Notes: generated by a model from the sequence alone, not told the origin. DNA of 64,000 nt from Pegea sp. RAD2-039 (GCA_034620365.1 JAQGEQ010000071.1:2046001-2110000); one strand, 5' to 3'; positions 1 to 12,384 are shown, numbered from the stretch's first letter. A program made the numbers and translations.

Positions 1-2070
1 TTTTGACCACTAGAAGCGGTAGAAAACAGTTTATCGAACAAACAAATCTTTTTGTTGTGATTTATCGAAGCGTTTTGATGACGTTTTTGTGTCTTGCTTG
101 CTGATTGAAACAGCTGATCAAAGCATTGAGATTTTGTTCTCTTAGATGAACTTGTTTTTTTGATTTTCTCGAGTTTTTGAGTCTTTTGTTTCGCTGCTGA
201 AAATAATGACGTCATTAAATTATCAAGCTGAAATCGAATCTTGAAAAGATAATAAGAGATCTTAACTCCCGACTACGAGATCCAAATCGTATTTGAATAT
301 TAAAATTCTTGATTGAGAAGTTTGACAATTTTATTTATATTAAATTATTATCATAGATATTTATTATCACTAAAATTTGAAAATCTTTAAATTAAAAGTT
401 AATTTTTGATAGAAACAATAAAAAGACATAAATCACCTGGTGTTGACTTTTTGCCAAATATTGGAACAAATTTATTCTGACTATTTTTCTGAAGTGATAA
501 GATAGAATTAGGAACTTTTTGATCTTGTTTAGCTACTTGAGAAGTTGTCGGTTGAGTTGACAAGATTACATCTTTGTTGGGAACTTTTTGATCTTTTAAT
601 TTATCAGGTAATTTGATCAAAGTTGTATTCATCAACTGATTTCCTTTTATCTACAAATTTCTCGAATTTTTTATTGAATTTAGATTTCATTTTAATTACT
701 TCTAAAGATGAAGAAAGATTATTATTGAAAATAGCTGCATTTGTAGTAAAGTTGATTTGAAATCCACAAATTTTAGTGAATTTTCTCCGCACTAAAGAAA
801 AGAAGTTCTATAGAAAAAATTGGTTAAAATTTGTTTGAAGTTATTTCAACTGACTTCAATTATGTTTGTTGAATCATATCTAGGAAAATATTGAAAAGGT
901 TTTGTTCGAATACAACATAGAGGATATGTAAATAACATATTTGGTATTCTGATAAAGTAAATGTTGCAATAGATCATATCCTCATTTGGTGGTAAGTTGT
1001 AAGCATACTGAAAGAAAAATAAAAAATAAATGATTAAAAAAAGGAAATTTACAAACATGAGTTCTCCAGTATTTGCTAATTCCTTCATAATCTTTTAAAG
1101 AAGACACAGATTTCGAAAGATCTCTAAAAATTGAAACAATTTGTCCTCTTTTCATACTTGGTAAAATATGACACCAATTAATGTTAATAGCTGTTTCAGG
1201 AATTATAAAATTTTTATTGGAATTAAATTTCTCGATAATCTGAAATACAAGAAGATATAAAAGAAGAAGAAAAATTGGAAAACTTACATCTGTAGAAACT
1301 CCAAAGTTCTCTAAATCTGGGATTAATGAGCGAACTACACAAGGTTTTAATTCAAACATTATTTCTTGATCAGAGACATTAATTTCAACAGCTAAAAAGC
1401 AATTTGATAAATTTTAAAATTAGATAAAGTAACAAACTCACATATGGCATCAACTTTATCTTTCCTATTGAGAAAATTCACATCAAAAATAAATAGATCT
1501 CCAACAAAACTGCAAGATTGACATATTCGAAACTGAAGTGTATATCTCAAACATCTTTCTAAAGCAAAGTTTTTCGCTACAGAAGCATTAAGTGGCTGAG
1601 AAAATGGAAAAATTATTGACTAGATCAAAAATATCTTAACTTAAAACACTAAAAATTCTAATTCAAAAAGTTCCTTAAAATAGTTTCAAACAAAATAAGT
1701 CTTCTTATCAAAGCTTTTACAAAACTCTTATTTAAGAGATAGTTTAGAATATAAAAAAATAAAACCTTTAATTGAAGTCTACTACACAAAGATGACATTG
1801 AACTTTTGTAAAAAGCAACGCTGACGATACAGTCGATCAGATTTCTATCATCTTTCCGAGGATTCGTCAAGGTTTCATTACTCAATATTAAAAGTTGTCG
1901 ACTTTTCAAAATCTATTAACAAGAAATTGTAAAAAGTTTGCAAATTTAATTGAACAATTTACTTGAAGCTGGCAACCTTCGATATTATCTGATGATGTTT
2001 GTAGTACTACATGACAAAGCTCATTTAATTGAGGTCTTTTTGAAAAAAATACAAATTTATTGCTGTTCAT
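1..2070 (-). CDS. C18orf63: C18orf63-like protein (DUF4708 family), 3' end cut by window edge
   Basis: Nine exons on the minus strand: 1963-2070, 1766-1912, 1442-1595, 1288-1391, 1057-1239, 851-1007, 700-791, 437-650 and 1-196 (open at the edge). All joins are GT-AG and phase-consistent. About 450 residues are visible. The protein matches my memory of human C18orf63 over its conserved N-terminal half: a block around NINWCHILPSMKRGQIVSIF, the stretch YCNIYF followed by FTYPLCCIR and FQYFPR, and the motif KICGF. The tail (last two exons) is Lys/Ser/Gln-rich and not conserved. The function of this family is not established, and I infer none. The start ATG at 2070 is preceded 8 nt upstream by an acceptor-like AG. 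The exon at 851-1007 uses a weak donor (GTTGAA), chosen because it restores frame. Confidence 0.87.
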
Positions 2071-2727
2071 TTTACAGCTAAAATTGTTTTTTTTAATAGA
2101 GATTTTTATTATTTTTTCTGTAACACAAATTAAATTGAAATAAATGATTTTATCAATTTCAATTTAGCTACAAACTATTTTAACATTAAGAATTGAAACA
2201 TAAAACTTTTAATGTGAACATGAAAATAATTCTTTAATTAATTTTTAACAATTTACAAAAAAATTCTTCAATTTAAAAACAATTTTTAAATAAATAAAAT
2301 CGCTTTGTAGAGAAGTATTACAGAAAAAGTAAAAATTATTTTATTAATTAAACATTATACTAAATTAAATTTTTCTAATATTTAAGCAATAGAAAGTGTA
2401 CATACAAGCATATAAAAGTTATATTTTAAATTTATAATCAAACCCGGATTATTATTAGAAATACAATTGAAGACATCAATAAAAATGGTTAATTTCGTTT
2501 ATTCCCCATCAATTAAAAACAAAATGTTATGTTCTAAAAATGTTATAAGTATCTAAAAGTAATTTTCTTAGTTATAGTATTTTCAAGTTTGTTACAACAA
2601 TGCATAAAATCTAATGCAAAGATTGTTTAAGCAATCAAGTCTTTAATATCTGTGATCATCTAGTACGAGACAAGTACATAAGTTCTAATAATTAATTTTT
2701 TCTTTAATATTACAATCTAAATGTCAA
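2071..2727. other. AT-rich intergenic spacer
   Basis: Low-complexity AT-rich sequence between the C18orf63-like start and the left inverted-repeat arm. I see no exon-like reading frame or structured repeat. It may hold the promoter of the upstream minus-strand gene and the 3' flank of IBTK. Confidence 0.5.
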
Positions 2728-3473
2728 AAATAAGATTATCTTAAGATAAATAGAAATAATTATTTGTTAAATAGAAGAATGTTTTATATTAAACCTTCAA
2801 CTTAAAATGTTATCATTTTTGTGACAATATTTTGGTTTGATTACAAATTTTGTATGCGTCACACTATCACGTATTATCAATATCATATTACAAGAAGTAT
2901 TATCAAATCAAGCAAAGATTATGTCTTTTTCAACTCAAATGAGATCCAAAATTTTAATAAAAAGATGAAATCTGTTTAATCAATCTCTCAGTTATAACAA
3001 ACTAACAGATTATTTTCAGTTTCTAAACTTAAAATAAAATTTTGGAAATTTTGTTTTTTCAAATCAGTTTTTATTTTTACTAAGAGCTTCAAGTAAAAAC
3101 TAATAAAAGCTTTTAGAAAAAAATTTCAAATGCTTTAATTGTTTCATTTTAAATGAAATCATCAAAAATTGGGATAAATTTTGAGGTCAAATAGAACTTG
3201 TTAACAAATTAATATTTTAAAATTTAACTTTTTTCTTCAATATAATGATTCATTCGAAAAAAAATAAAAGTTTTTAGAATATCTGCTGTAAACTTTTGAT
3301 TTTAATTTACAAGTTTTGTATGCGTCATAATTTCACGTATCCGATCTCGTGAAACTCTTTGTACAGTAATATCGCTTCTAGCAAGTTGTCGGTCGCTTCT
3401 AGTGACGTAGTGATGACGTAACTCATCCATGGCAAGTTCTTCGGTCTGTAAGAAGTGTTTTCGATTTGAAAAA
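2728..3473 (-). repeat. Left arm of a ~0.75 kb inverted repeat (partner 21709-22453)
   Basis: The reverse complement of this segment matches 21709-22453 at roughly 97-98% by eye, including long identical runs. Weaker similarity extends outward to about 3535 here and 21613 in the partner, where it is interrupted by a ~45-nt difference. The arm contains the last coding exon of IBTK (3302-3445), about 30 nt of the preceding intron, and ~570 nt of 3' flank. Inside the arm, 2838-2876 is a degenerate second copy of the end of that exon, so an older local duplication preceded the inverted one. Confidence 0.93.
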
Positions 3474-6400
3474 TAATGTAGTGTCACAGTGTAAGCGAGA
3501 AGCATTTATATAAATGAGTCTAGTCACGTGACATGAATTAGCCAATAGCAGATAGGAAATGTTAAAAATTCTAGTGGATAAGGCAGCAGGAGGTCTGATT
3601 CAAGAATAGCAATTGGGACTTTATATACCTTCTGATTTTGTTAAAAGCTTCAATTTATGACATTTTCAAATTTATCAAATAATCAAATCTGCACCTGAAT
3701 CGTTTGAAGACTTCTTTTGTTATTCCGGATTTGATCTTCGTCTTTAAGTTGTTCTTTTTTCATGATTTCACCAAATGAAGATTTAATTTGAAAATTTGAT
3801 TCGAATTTTTGTTGAGATAAATTCCAAACATTTTCATCTTTCAACTTTTTATTATTTAATTCGGAATTATTTTTAACCATTTTTGGCTCTTTTGAAATTG
3901 CTGCAATACTCCATGGAGATGGAATCGAAGTCGTTGTCATAGAAACACCCCAAGGATTTACTGATTTTGTTTCTTCTTCTTTTTCTTCTTTTTTTTCCAT
4001 TTTTTTTTTACTTTTTACAATTTTTAATTTAGTTTTTTTCTTTTTTTCTATTTCCATCGACAACGTCGGAAAGTGGTTATCATAAATCGTTTGATGCGGT
4101 GATGACGTCATTAATGACGAGGTTATCATAAATCGTTTGATGTGGTGATGACGTCATTAATGACGAGGTTTTTGGTGTTGACGTCACATTTGTAGAAATG
4201 GATTTCACTGGTGATGACATCATATTTGTAGAAATTAATTTCACTGGTGATGACGTCACATTTGTGGATATTGATTTCACTGGTGATGACGTCACACTTG
4301 TAGAAACTGATTTCAGTGATGATGACGTCACATTTGCTTTTGTGTGATTACAAACAGTAGTGACGTCATCGTTTGTAATGACATATTTTGCAGTGATTTG
4401 TTTTATGATGACGTCATCGTCGTCATCATCATCACTAAAAATGTCTGAAACAAGAAAACCTTTTTGATGTTTTTTATGATGAGATTTTTTTCTGATTCTT
4501 TTTCTGATCTTTGAATCCTGAATTTCAGAAAAGATTTGTTGATCCTCAAAAAGATCTTCCACCACTAGAGGGCAACAAACACAAGGACAAGGAGGTCTTC
4601 GAGGAATTTGAAGTGATTTACTGCATAAAAGATAAACGAATAAAAAAAGCAAATTATGCAAATTAGTTACTTGTATAAACTGGAAAGTTCTTCATATAAA
4701 TCATCTTCAGCTTCTAAGAAATCTTTTGTGTGAAGCAAATAAGTAAAATTGTGAAGAAAAAATTGCAATGAAGTTTCTAAAAGTTGCTTGGCTTGTAGAT
4801 GGTGACAAATACTGATGACGTCACAAATATTACGTATCGTCAATAAAGGTACAATCTGCAAATTATAAAAATGATGACGTCATCGAACTGTAGATGATGA
4901 CGTCACCAGTTGTTCCATTAGTTGTTTGCAACGTTCAAATAAAAGTAAATCTGCTCCAGCTAAAATTTCCACCAACTTTTCGATCGTGTTGATGACGTCA
5001 TCAAAACTTTCGCTTGAATCCGTATATGCAAATTTAAGAATCAAACAAAATACGTCACTTGTAAGAGGCACCTACGTCACAGATAATTACGTCACAGATT
5101 ATACGTCGCTGATTATAATTTCAAAATCGAACCTTAAAAACGACGTCATTAGATCGCGTTTTCCATGACGTCATCATTGGTACAAAATAAGGAATTCTTG
5201 CAGCCAGCACACATCGATGTGCTTCGATGATGATGTCATCATCACAAACGATTTTACAATCATACAACATTTTAAAGGTTGCTGGTGTTGATGACGTCAC
5301 AAAAGTGGGTTTAAATGATTCGAGAAGTTTGAAGTTTGATGATGTCATCAACTTTCGAGAAATTCCACCAAATTCGATGCAGGCTTCTTTGTTGGTTGTG
5401 ACGTCATCACCACTCACGTCATCACTTTGTGAGTTTCCATATAAAGCTGTGATGACGTCACGAATAGCTGGATATGAAACACCGCGAACTATTATGACGT
5501 CATCGTCGCTTTTGCAAAGGATTTCAGCAAAAAGTGATGACGTCATCATCAAAAAAAAGCGATGAAGTTGAATTTGACCGCATATGACGTCATTTCGATT
5601 GACAACTCGAAGCGTGACGTCACTAAGATTTTCAGCAAGTAGTTCATTGTTGCAAAAGTTGATGACGTCACGCATGAATCTCAAATTATCATCTACTTCT
5701 GGTATCTAAATGAAAACGGTTTGTTGGTTGCTGGGGTGACGATGCTGTTAGCTGGTTACCATGGTGATGAACATTGCTGGAATTGTTTGTAGAAGGATGA
5801 TGTTTCGACCTCGCGTTGATGACGTCACAGAATGTGTTCGCGACGAATTAAGAAGAATTTGAGGCGATTTGAAAAATTGAATCGAATCCTCAAAAAATTT
5901 GTTCTGATGACGTCATCAGTTATTATGACGTCAGCATCATTAACATTTTTACCTTTTTATTTTTTTTTGCCTGTTGTCTAGATGCATACGAGGTTATCAT
6001 AACACGACCCCATGATGACGTCATGACGACCAAATCACCACTTTCACTCATACTGACGTCACTAAGCAACGGCATCTAAATTGTGACGTCATTAACTTCA
6101 GACAAATACGAATTTTCGATTAAATTTGAAGTCATCACCTTTTCATCATGGAAACAACAAGCGTCAATTGATGACGTCACATCCGACCAAGAGTAGAGAT
6201 CTCCATTATTTTTCAGGATTAACATTCTTAAGGGATCAGATCTTCTTCTGATCTTCATCGTTTGTGGAATTTGATCAATTACATTTAAATCCAACGAACC
6301 ACCGCTAATAGCGAGTCTTTCAACGTCATTATGACGCAACAGGACGCGACGACAAACATATGATGTCAACACAAACACATTTCCCTATCATAGATATTAC

Positions 6401-8332
6401 GTCATCATAAGTTGTGACGTCATTAATTAATTACATCATCAGGGACTTACTCTTTGAGTTTGAAGAGCAATTGCAGCATTTGATGAAGAAATTTGAATAA
6501 TTTTATCATTTTTTAGATGAACTGATGAAACCTGGCGAGGTTGGATGACGTAATAATCACCTTTGACGTGTCCTACGTCATCAAATTTATCAACAACATT
6601 ATTGACGTCACATATACTGACCTAGTTGACCCGCATTACATCCAAAAGTAAACAATAAGTTCTGTTCTGTCCAAACGCAAGTGTGAAATCGACCCACAGA
6701 AACACCAATTGCAACTTGACCACGTGGTAAGTTTACTGGAGTTAATTTCAATTGCTGCTTTACGATTGGATAAACGCCTAAGACGCGCGCGTAATTTCGT
6801 CCACATGTCATCAACTATGACATTTTAACTTTGTATATTAGGTGGAAGTTTAAAGTTGAAGATTTTCAACAAAGTTTTTTTAAAGATTTAATTTTATGAG
6901 AAATTTTTGGTTTGAAATTTTATTCTTTTATAAAACAGTCAAATAATAAGATCAAATAATTTAAATTTTTGTTGATTTAACTTTACATAGTAAATAACAA
7001 ACAAAATTTTATAATTGTTATTATATAAACTTAAAATTAATTAATTTTATTTGAAAATATATAAATTAAAAATAATATATTTTTTAATTAACAAAATGTA
7101 TTTCATGATTACCTGTCCTTTACTTGTAACAATTGCTGAATGATCAAATGCTGCTGAAACCATTTCAACATCAGTTGCTACTAAACGAGGTTCAATTAGA
7201 TGATCTTCAAATCCAGTTCCTAAACGACCACCTTGTCCTTGCCCACAAGTGTACATATGACCATTTTGAGTCAAGTAGATACTGTGGTAGTCACTTAAAG
7301 CTACCTGAAATTAAAAAACTTTAATTTTTAAAGAGAAGTGATTTTTGGGTTACTTGTTTGATGTAAAGTTTCCTACTTGAGAAGAATTCAAAAATTTTTG
7401 GGGTTTGGGTCGATTTTGAGCTTTTTATTCCAATACTCATATTTTGATTATTTCCCCAGATATACATCTCAAATGGTCCAGAAGATTTAACCAAACAGCT
7501 GATGATGTAATTGAAGTTTAAAGTTTGCTCATAAAACTTCTTTATAACCTTTGAGATGAAATAGATGTCTTTAAAGGGTCATATACCCAAGGAGCCACAT
7601 CTGAGATCAAATAGTCAACAACATCTTTGTGATCTCTGTCTTTTATATAAAGATTTGCTCCATACTAAAATTTAATCTTTTGTTTAAACATATATTTATG
7701 AAAACTATTATAATTTTAAAGAATAAAAAAACAACTTTTATTAAATTGATTGGTTTGAAAATAGAAAATTAATAATTTATTTTTATTATTAGTTGTGAAA
7801 ATTTAAAAAGTTAAAATAAATGTTGATAGATAGAGTTAAAATAAATTGATTCAAGAAACCTTTAAACACTTCTTGGTTTTATTGGAATCATTTTAAAGTT
7901 GAAAATAAAAAACCTTTAAACACTTCTTGGTTTTATTGGAATCAAATGTTAGTTAACCTTTAGTAACAAAGCAACACAATTAAAATGTCCAAAATGAACA
8001 GCAGTGTGAAGAGCTGACATTCCTGATTCTCTATCTCTTGTATTTATATTTATTGGGTGGATATTATCTTTGACTTCTTTCAAAAACCACTCTAAAATCT
8101 GTTCTTTTCCATATTTAGCAGAAGCATGTAAAGGTGTAAAACCAAATTCGTCAAAACCGAAGAACCTGTTATGCTGGAAGCATTTTAAATAATCTGAAAA
8201 TATATTTTTTGATTTTAATGAATTTTGATCTAATTCAAAATCTAATTTACATTGAAATCCTCTAAAATCAGTTTTTGAGATGATACAGTTGATATCAGTT
8301 ATTAAGTCTTCTGGATGATAAGATGTTTCCAT
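3302..8332 (-). CDS. IBTK: IBTK-like ankyrin/RCC1/BTB protein
   Basis: Homologue of inhibitor of Bruton tyrosine kinase, a BTB adaptor of Cullin-3 ligases. Exons (minus): 7958-8332, 7549-7664, 7354-7498, 7113-7304, 6622-6814, 6451-6572, 6139-6384, 5953-6075, 5760-5903, 5133-5705, 4907-5071, 4671-4855, 3695-4620 and 3302-3445. In order they encode ankyrin repeats (GFTPLHASAKYG, MSALHTAVHFGHFNCVALLL), RCC1 repeats (MYTCGQGQGGRLG, VGRFHTCVWT), two BTB domains (5133-5705, ending in 4907-5071), a basic/acidic linker and a conserved C-terminus (SFGEIMKKEQ, then EELAMDELRHHY). About 1,200 residues. The penultimate exon holds a 46-bp tandem duplication (4076-4167) that breaks frame. Subtracting 46 nt makes the exon end exactly in the phase needed by the last exon. 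The last exon lies inside an inverted repeat. An acceptor-like AG lies 22 nt upstream of the ATG. Confidence 0.9.
4076..4167. repeat. 46-bp tandem duplication inside the IBTK penultimate exon
   Basis: Units 4076-4121 and 4122-4167 differ at one position (gcg versus gtg). The unit length is not a multiple of three. The minus-strand frame upstream (through SSPHQTIYDN) therefore stops shortly after, while the continuation with the conserved C-terminus lies in another frame. No GT-AG pair spans the unit, because the duplicated stretch contains no AG on the minus strand. Confidence 0.95.
4100..6620. repeat. Dense cluster of the palindrome TGACGTCA
   Basis: I count about 30 exact TGACGTCA octamers, many extended to TGATGACGTCATCA, spread over both exons and introns of IBTK. 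Near-misses such as TGACATCA and TGATGTCA are also common. Because the motif is palindromic it reads as DDV(I/T) or MTS(S) in the protein. Further copies lie in SERINC, the nucleotidase, the kinase and MRPL3. The sequence equals the CRE core bound by CREB/ATF proteins, but its presence inside coding exons argues against simple promoter function. Confidence 0.85.
4195..4335 (-). repeat. Four imperfect ~36-bp repeats coding (S)SPVKSISTNVT in IBTK
   Basis: Each unit combines a TGACGTCA-type palindrome with a stretch coding SPVK(S/L)(I/V)ST. The repeats fall in the non-conserved linker between the second BTB domain and the C-terminus. They are probably unstructured and fast evolving. Confidence 0.8.
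7857..7944. repeat. 34-bp direct repeat, period 54, in IBTK intron 1
   Basis: The stretch beginning aacctttaaacacttcttgg occurs at 7857 and again at 7911, nearly identical, just downstream of the first exon's donor. It looks like a local duplication with no coding effect. Confidence 0.85.
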
Positions 8333-9315
8333 TTTTAATTGAATTTAATTAAAACTGAGAAAATAACATAATAACCTAAATATCTAAAAAAAAACTTAGA
8401 TTCTTAAATGAAAAGAATTCAATCAATTAAAAGTAACTTTAAATCTAAAATCAATAAAAAGATAAAGATTGTAATTTTAGTTTCAAAATATTTGAGTGAA
8501 ACATTTACTAGACACAAAACTGAAGTGTTTAAAATAATAATTGTAAATTTTCTTAACAAATGCTTATTAATGAAATGTATCTAAATAAAATGTATCTGAA
8601 AGATAAATTTAATATCATCATAAATCATATTTATACAACAAATTTTTGGGAAAAAAAGTGTTCTTTGAAAAACGACAAATCAATTAATTCCCAGATTACA
8701 ACCAAATAATAACATTTTTATATTTTTATTTTCAACTAAAACGTGTTAACCTTATGTTGTCTAAAGCCAAATATAAAATTAGCCATTTTCAACTAAAAAT
8801 TTGTTGTTTAAAATCGGTAGATTTAGATTTTTCCGTATCTTGGCTTAGGTACTTTTACATAAACAAATAATTAATAATTTTATTTATCTTTAAAAAGATA
8901 TATTAAAAAATATATACAGAATCAGTTTTTAAATGAACTAATACCAAATTTTCTAAGACTTGATACAAATATGAAAGCTTAAAAGGCCTACTACTTTTTA
9001 AGTAAAATAAACCCAACACAAACTTAGCTGTAGTGTCTGTTCTGATTTGACTCATACTGTTGATGGTTTTTCTATGCTACAAATTAAAACAATTAAAAGC
9101 GTTGTAAACCCAGCTGTTTCAACAAGGATTTTACAGGATCTTTGTAACTCCTCTATTTCTGCAGCCAGGTGAAAGTTTGAGATTTAATATAATTTTAAAT
9201 AATCGGTTATATTTCATTCTAGAAATAGGATACGACAAAGTCTGTATTTACAGAAAGTGGTTTTAATGCTGGATAACTCATCTCTAATAAGTTCAGTGAC
9301 ATTACTAAGCTTATA
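8333..9315. other. Intergenic spacer upstream of IBTK
   Basis: AT-rich spacer with no supported exon. Its right part (about 9040-9315) may be further degraded LINE sequence, since it leads without a break into recognisable reverse-transcriptase C-terminal coding sequence. Confidence 0.4.
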
Positions 9316-9860
9316 GAAATCGTCTCAGCATCTTCAATTTAGATACTTTGGAAATTCGACGAATCAAATACGGCTTAATTCTTATTTTCAAAATTATCCA
9401 CAATTTAACTAACCTTGAATTCGATGATTTATTTTCCATTAGTCCTTCCCTCAAGTTATATCAACTCAGACAACACACATTACATCTTAAGGAGCCCATA
9501 TCATCTGGTACGTTAATCAGATTGAATTTTTTTTTCATACCGCACAATTAGTACTTGGAACCAGCTGCCATCAGACATTGTCATGTCAGAATCACTCGTG
9601 TTGTTCAAGCAGAAGTTGAACCGTCTTAATATTGCCACCACTGCCATTTCTAAACGAAGACGCTATTACACGCGATTAAATGTGAATAAGTTAGCGTGTT
9701 ACGAACAGTTATTCGAAACAGAAAAATATAAGAGATGGAAAATACTTCATGGCATCAAAGACTGGTTAGAGTTTGATGGATAGAATATACTAATAGTTAT
9801 ATATGATATTGTGTGTTAGCGAGAGGTGCTCTTTTCAAGAACTCTCCTTCGCATTTTTTG
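9316..9860 (+). mobile_element. LINE 3' fragment A (CR1/Jockey-like)
   Basis: The frame encodes the C-terminal end of a non-LTR reverse transcriptase: RLSIFNLDTLEIRRIKYG, then a block with FDDLFSISPS and the tail LPSDIVMSESLVLFKQKLNR, ending near 9783. The frame changes once near 9520-9550. A 3' UTR follows with a short hairpin (gagaggtgctctt) that also ends fragment B and the stub at 19687. The 5' end is truncated, as is usual for LINEs. This copy and fragment B belong to one family, about 85-90% alike by eye. Confidence 0.85.
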
Positions 9861-11089
9861 GAGGCAGTGTCAATGGAAACAATTCAGAAGTCGTAAGTGA
9901 TGATTAACCACATTATCATTAATCAAATTAACAACTTTAATAACACTTAAGGGACTTACAGCTTTTTTAATAGGGTAACCACAGTTTGGAATTTTCTTTC
10001 CGACTCCATCACTACATTAAATTTTTTCATCTCTTTTAAAGCAAACGGAATATGACTTGAGTGATTTTTGACAAACAATATATAATCTATTTTCGCCACT
10101 TATCTTGTTAAATTCCAAATTAAATCACACCTGAACACATTTGCTTTTGCAGTATTCTTAGTTTTTCTCAACTTATATTCAACTGGGGTACTTGTGACCT
10201 TTCATTTTCTTTATATTATTCTGTGTTCGCTGTAAGACTTTTAAAATTTGTTATTTGCAGCCATGCGTTACCTAAACGAATATTCATAAAGTAAGTTGTT
10301 AGAAAGATGATGAATTTTGTGTGAAAGAATCAACAAAATAATAATAATAGCATGAAATATTTTTTTGACTTAAAAATTATTCTGTCGATATTATCAAGTG
10401 ATCTACATCATAAACAACATCATAAAAAAAACTGTAAATTATATTTAATAAAGAAAATGAAATCAAAATTAGCAAATGAAAATTATCAAACTTTTTTAAT
10501 AACTTTTGAAAAGAATAACATCCTTAGAGTACATGTTTAACGATTGGCTATCTGCACACTTTTCCACGAAAACTTCGTCTAAATTCTGAACGATTTTATA
10601 CTTAGCTTTCTTCCATTCAAATCTTCTTATCCCAATCGTATTAAAACTCCACTTTACATTAAACACTTGCTGAATGAAAAGAATCTCATATACAAAAATC
10701 TAAAGTCGAAAACGCGTATAAAGAAGATTAACAGCTTAAGTGTAAAGAATATAAAATTGAAGGTAATAAGTGACACGTCGACATGTGATAGTTGACCTTT
10801 TTTAAAGAAGAAGTAATAAATAAGATCCAACTTCATAAGGTCTCATATGCTGATGTGTCAAAAAAATCTAAACTCAAACTGAACAAATTAATTAAACATT
10901 AATCAAATCTAACTTGAAAAAATTATCCTGAAATGATTTCTCAATAATGAAGTTTGCAGCGTTCTACAAAGAATCTCTCAACGGATATCTTCAATATCCC
11001 CCAAGATTAAAACAGAAATCAAAGCCTCAATACAAAGCAAAATTTTCAAACTTTTTTTTAAGTCGGTGGAGGACAAAGTTCCTCTAATG
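9861..11089. other. Spacer within the LINE graveyard
   Basis: Mixed AT-rich sequence. Short open frames at 10352-10540 (+) and 10654-10836 (-) resemble nothing I know. The text around 10560-10850 has a somewhat codon-like texture and could be decayed LINE ORF sequence, but I cannot show this. Confidence 0.35.
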
Positions 11090-11372
11090 ATCTCAAGACG
11101 TTCTACATCGGTTCAACATTTTCTAATAACAGACCAATTATCACGAAGCTCTCAGATCGATTAACCAGAAATAAACTGCTCAAACTCCGAAACATCAACA
11201 TCGATTACTCTGACCAAACCAACCATGTTTACATGCATCCAGACTGAACTAAAGAACAGCTTCACAAGAGACTGATAAAAGAATTACGTGAGAAACGGAA
11301 TGCTGCCCAAGTGAGTAAAAATGATGATATATTATCAATGACTCGGTTGTCAAACTTCATCCATCTGTAAAT
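11090..11372 (+). mobile_element. Decayed LINE ORF1-like fragment
   Basis: The plus-strand frame reads FYIGSTFSNNRPIITKLSDR, then RNKLLKLRNINIDYS, then TKEQLHKRLIKELREKRNAA. This pattern (RPI...KL, LL...R, LTxEQ, LREELRxKRxAA) is typical of the C-terminal part of CR1/L2-type ORF1 proteins. One internal stop lies before TKEQ. It is probably from the same family as fragments A and B. Confidence 0.65.
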
Positions 11373-11384
11373 CCCTCTAATGTA

Positions 11385-11645
11385 GATATTGGTGAGGGAA
11401 GTCAGGTAAACGACAACTCTTCTAGAAGATGCAAAACTCCGAATTTAAATCCGTAGTTCGAGCCTCGTAGACAGTTCGTCATTGTGTTTAGTATCGTTCT
11501 GGCAGCTTCTGCGACGCCAACTGCATCAGCTTGTCTGTTCCGCTGCATATCTTTTTGGCGTGGAGAGTGGAATCCTGCTTCATGGGCAGCAACTGGATAT
11601 CTATGACTACTGCCCTAGCATATAGATACATGGTCGTTTTGAGCT
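11385..11645 (+). repeat. Dispersed repeat R1, copy 1
   Basis: A GC-richer segment matching the reverse complement of 13375-13620 at roughly 75-80% by eye. Shared blocks include agaagatgcaaaactc, tgaa(or cgaa)tttaaatcc, and gtggagagtggaa. It lies directly behind the ORF1-like fragment and may be a non-coding part of the same LINE or an independent SINE-like repeat. Confidence 0.75.
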
Positions 11646-12384
11646 GAAGTACGCCCAAAAAAAGAAAAAAAAAGATACTAAACTTAAACTATCTTCTTCT
11701 CAAACTTTATAAGATAAATAATATGTTGCCCAAAAAAAAATTAAACTTCCATGTATATATTTTCAGGTTCTAGTTATTTTATTAGATTAGAAACGCAAAG
11801 TCTATCATTTTTGCTTTCAAATACATTTGCTGAAAATCACTATTTGTAGCTCGAAATTAAGTTTTTAAAGAAATCTCTTCAAATGTTAATACAAAAGCCT
11901 TGAGGAAACCATCACCAATCACTGTCTTTTCTCTACATTTATTTGAACTGTTTAATTAAAAAAAAATTCTTTGTGACAATTAGAAAAAGATGAACATCAG
12001 GAAAAGATGAGGATTAAGAAGTGGTGAGGATCAGAAAGTCATGAAGATCATAAAATTATGAGGATCATAAAATTATGAGGAACAAAAGGTTAGAAAATCA
12101 GATGATGAAGATAAAAAAATTGAAAGTAAAAAGATCAAAGTTCGGATCAGAACCCACAAATAGTAAATTGAAGGGTGTGGATATAAACAAGAAATGAACC
12201 TTTGAAATAAAGAATGTGAAAAACCTGTGGGTGGTTTTTCTGAAATTTTGAAGGCTACTTGTCTAGTAGCTGAAAATTAAGAAAATTTTTGAGACAAATC
12301 TTCAAAACGTGTTTTATGTTTCTGAGATTGTTGATGGATTTAATTTATGTGGTCACTTTTGGTGACGTCATTTATAACGATAAA
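11646..12384. other. AT-rich spacer with a short purine-rich simple repeat
   Basis: Nothing gene-like. Around 11990-12100 imperfect repeats of atgaggatca / aagatcataaaatt make a purine-rich microsatellite. Confidence 0.5.

Noticed and set aside
4195-4335. CRISPR-like regularly spaced repeats
   Set aside because: They are in-frame coding repeats in an animal gene.
11440-11470. tRNA-like TTCGAGCC in repeat R1
   Set aside because: No cloverleaf partner arms; the motif is part of the dispersed repeat.
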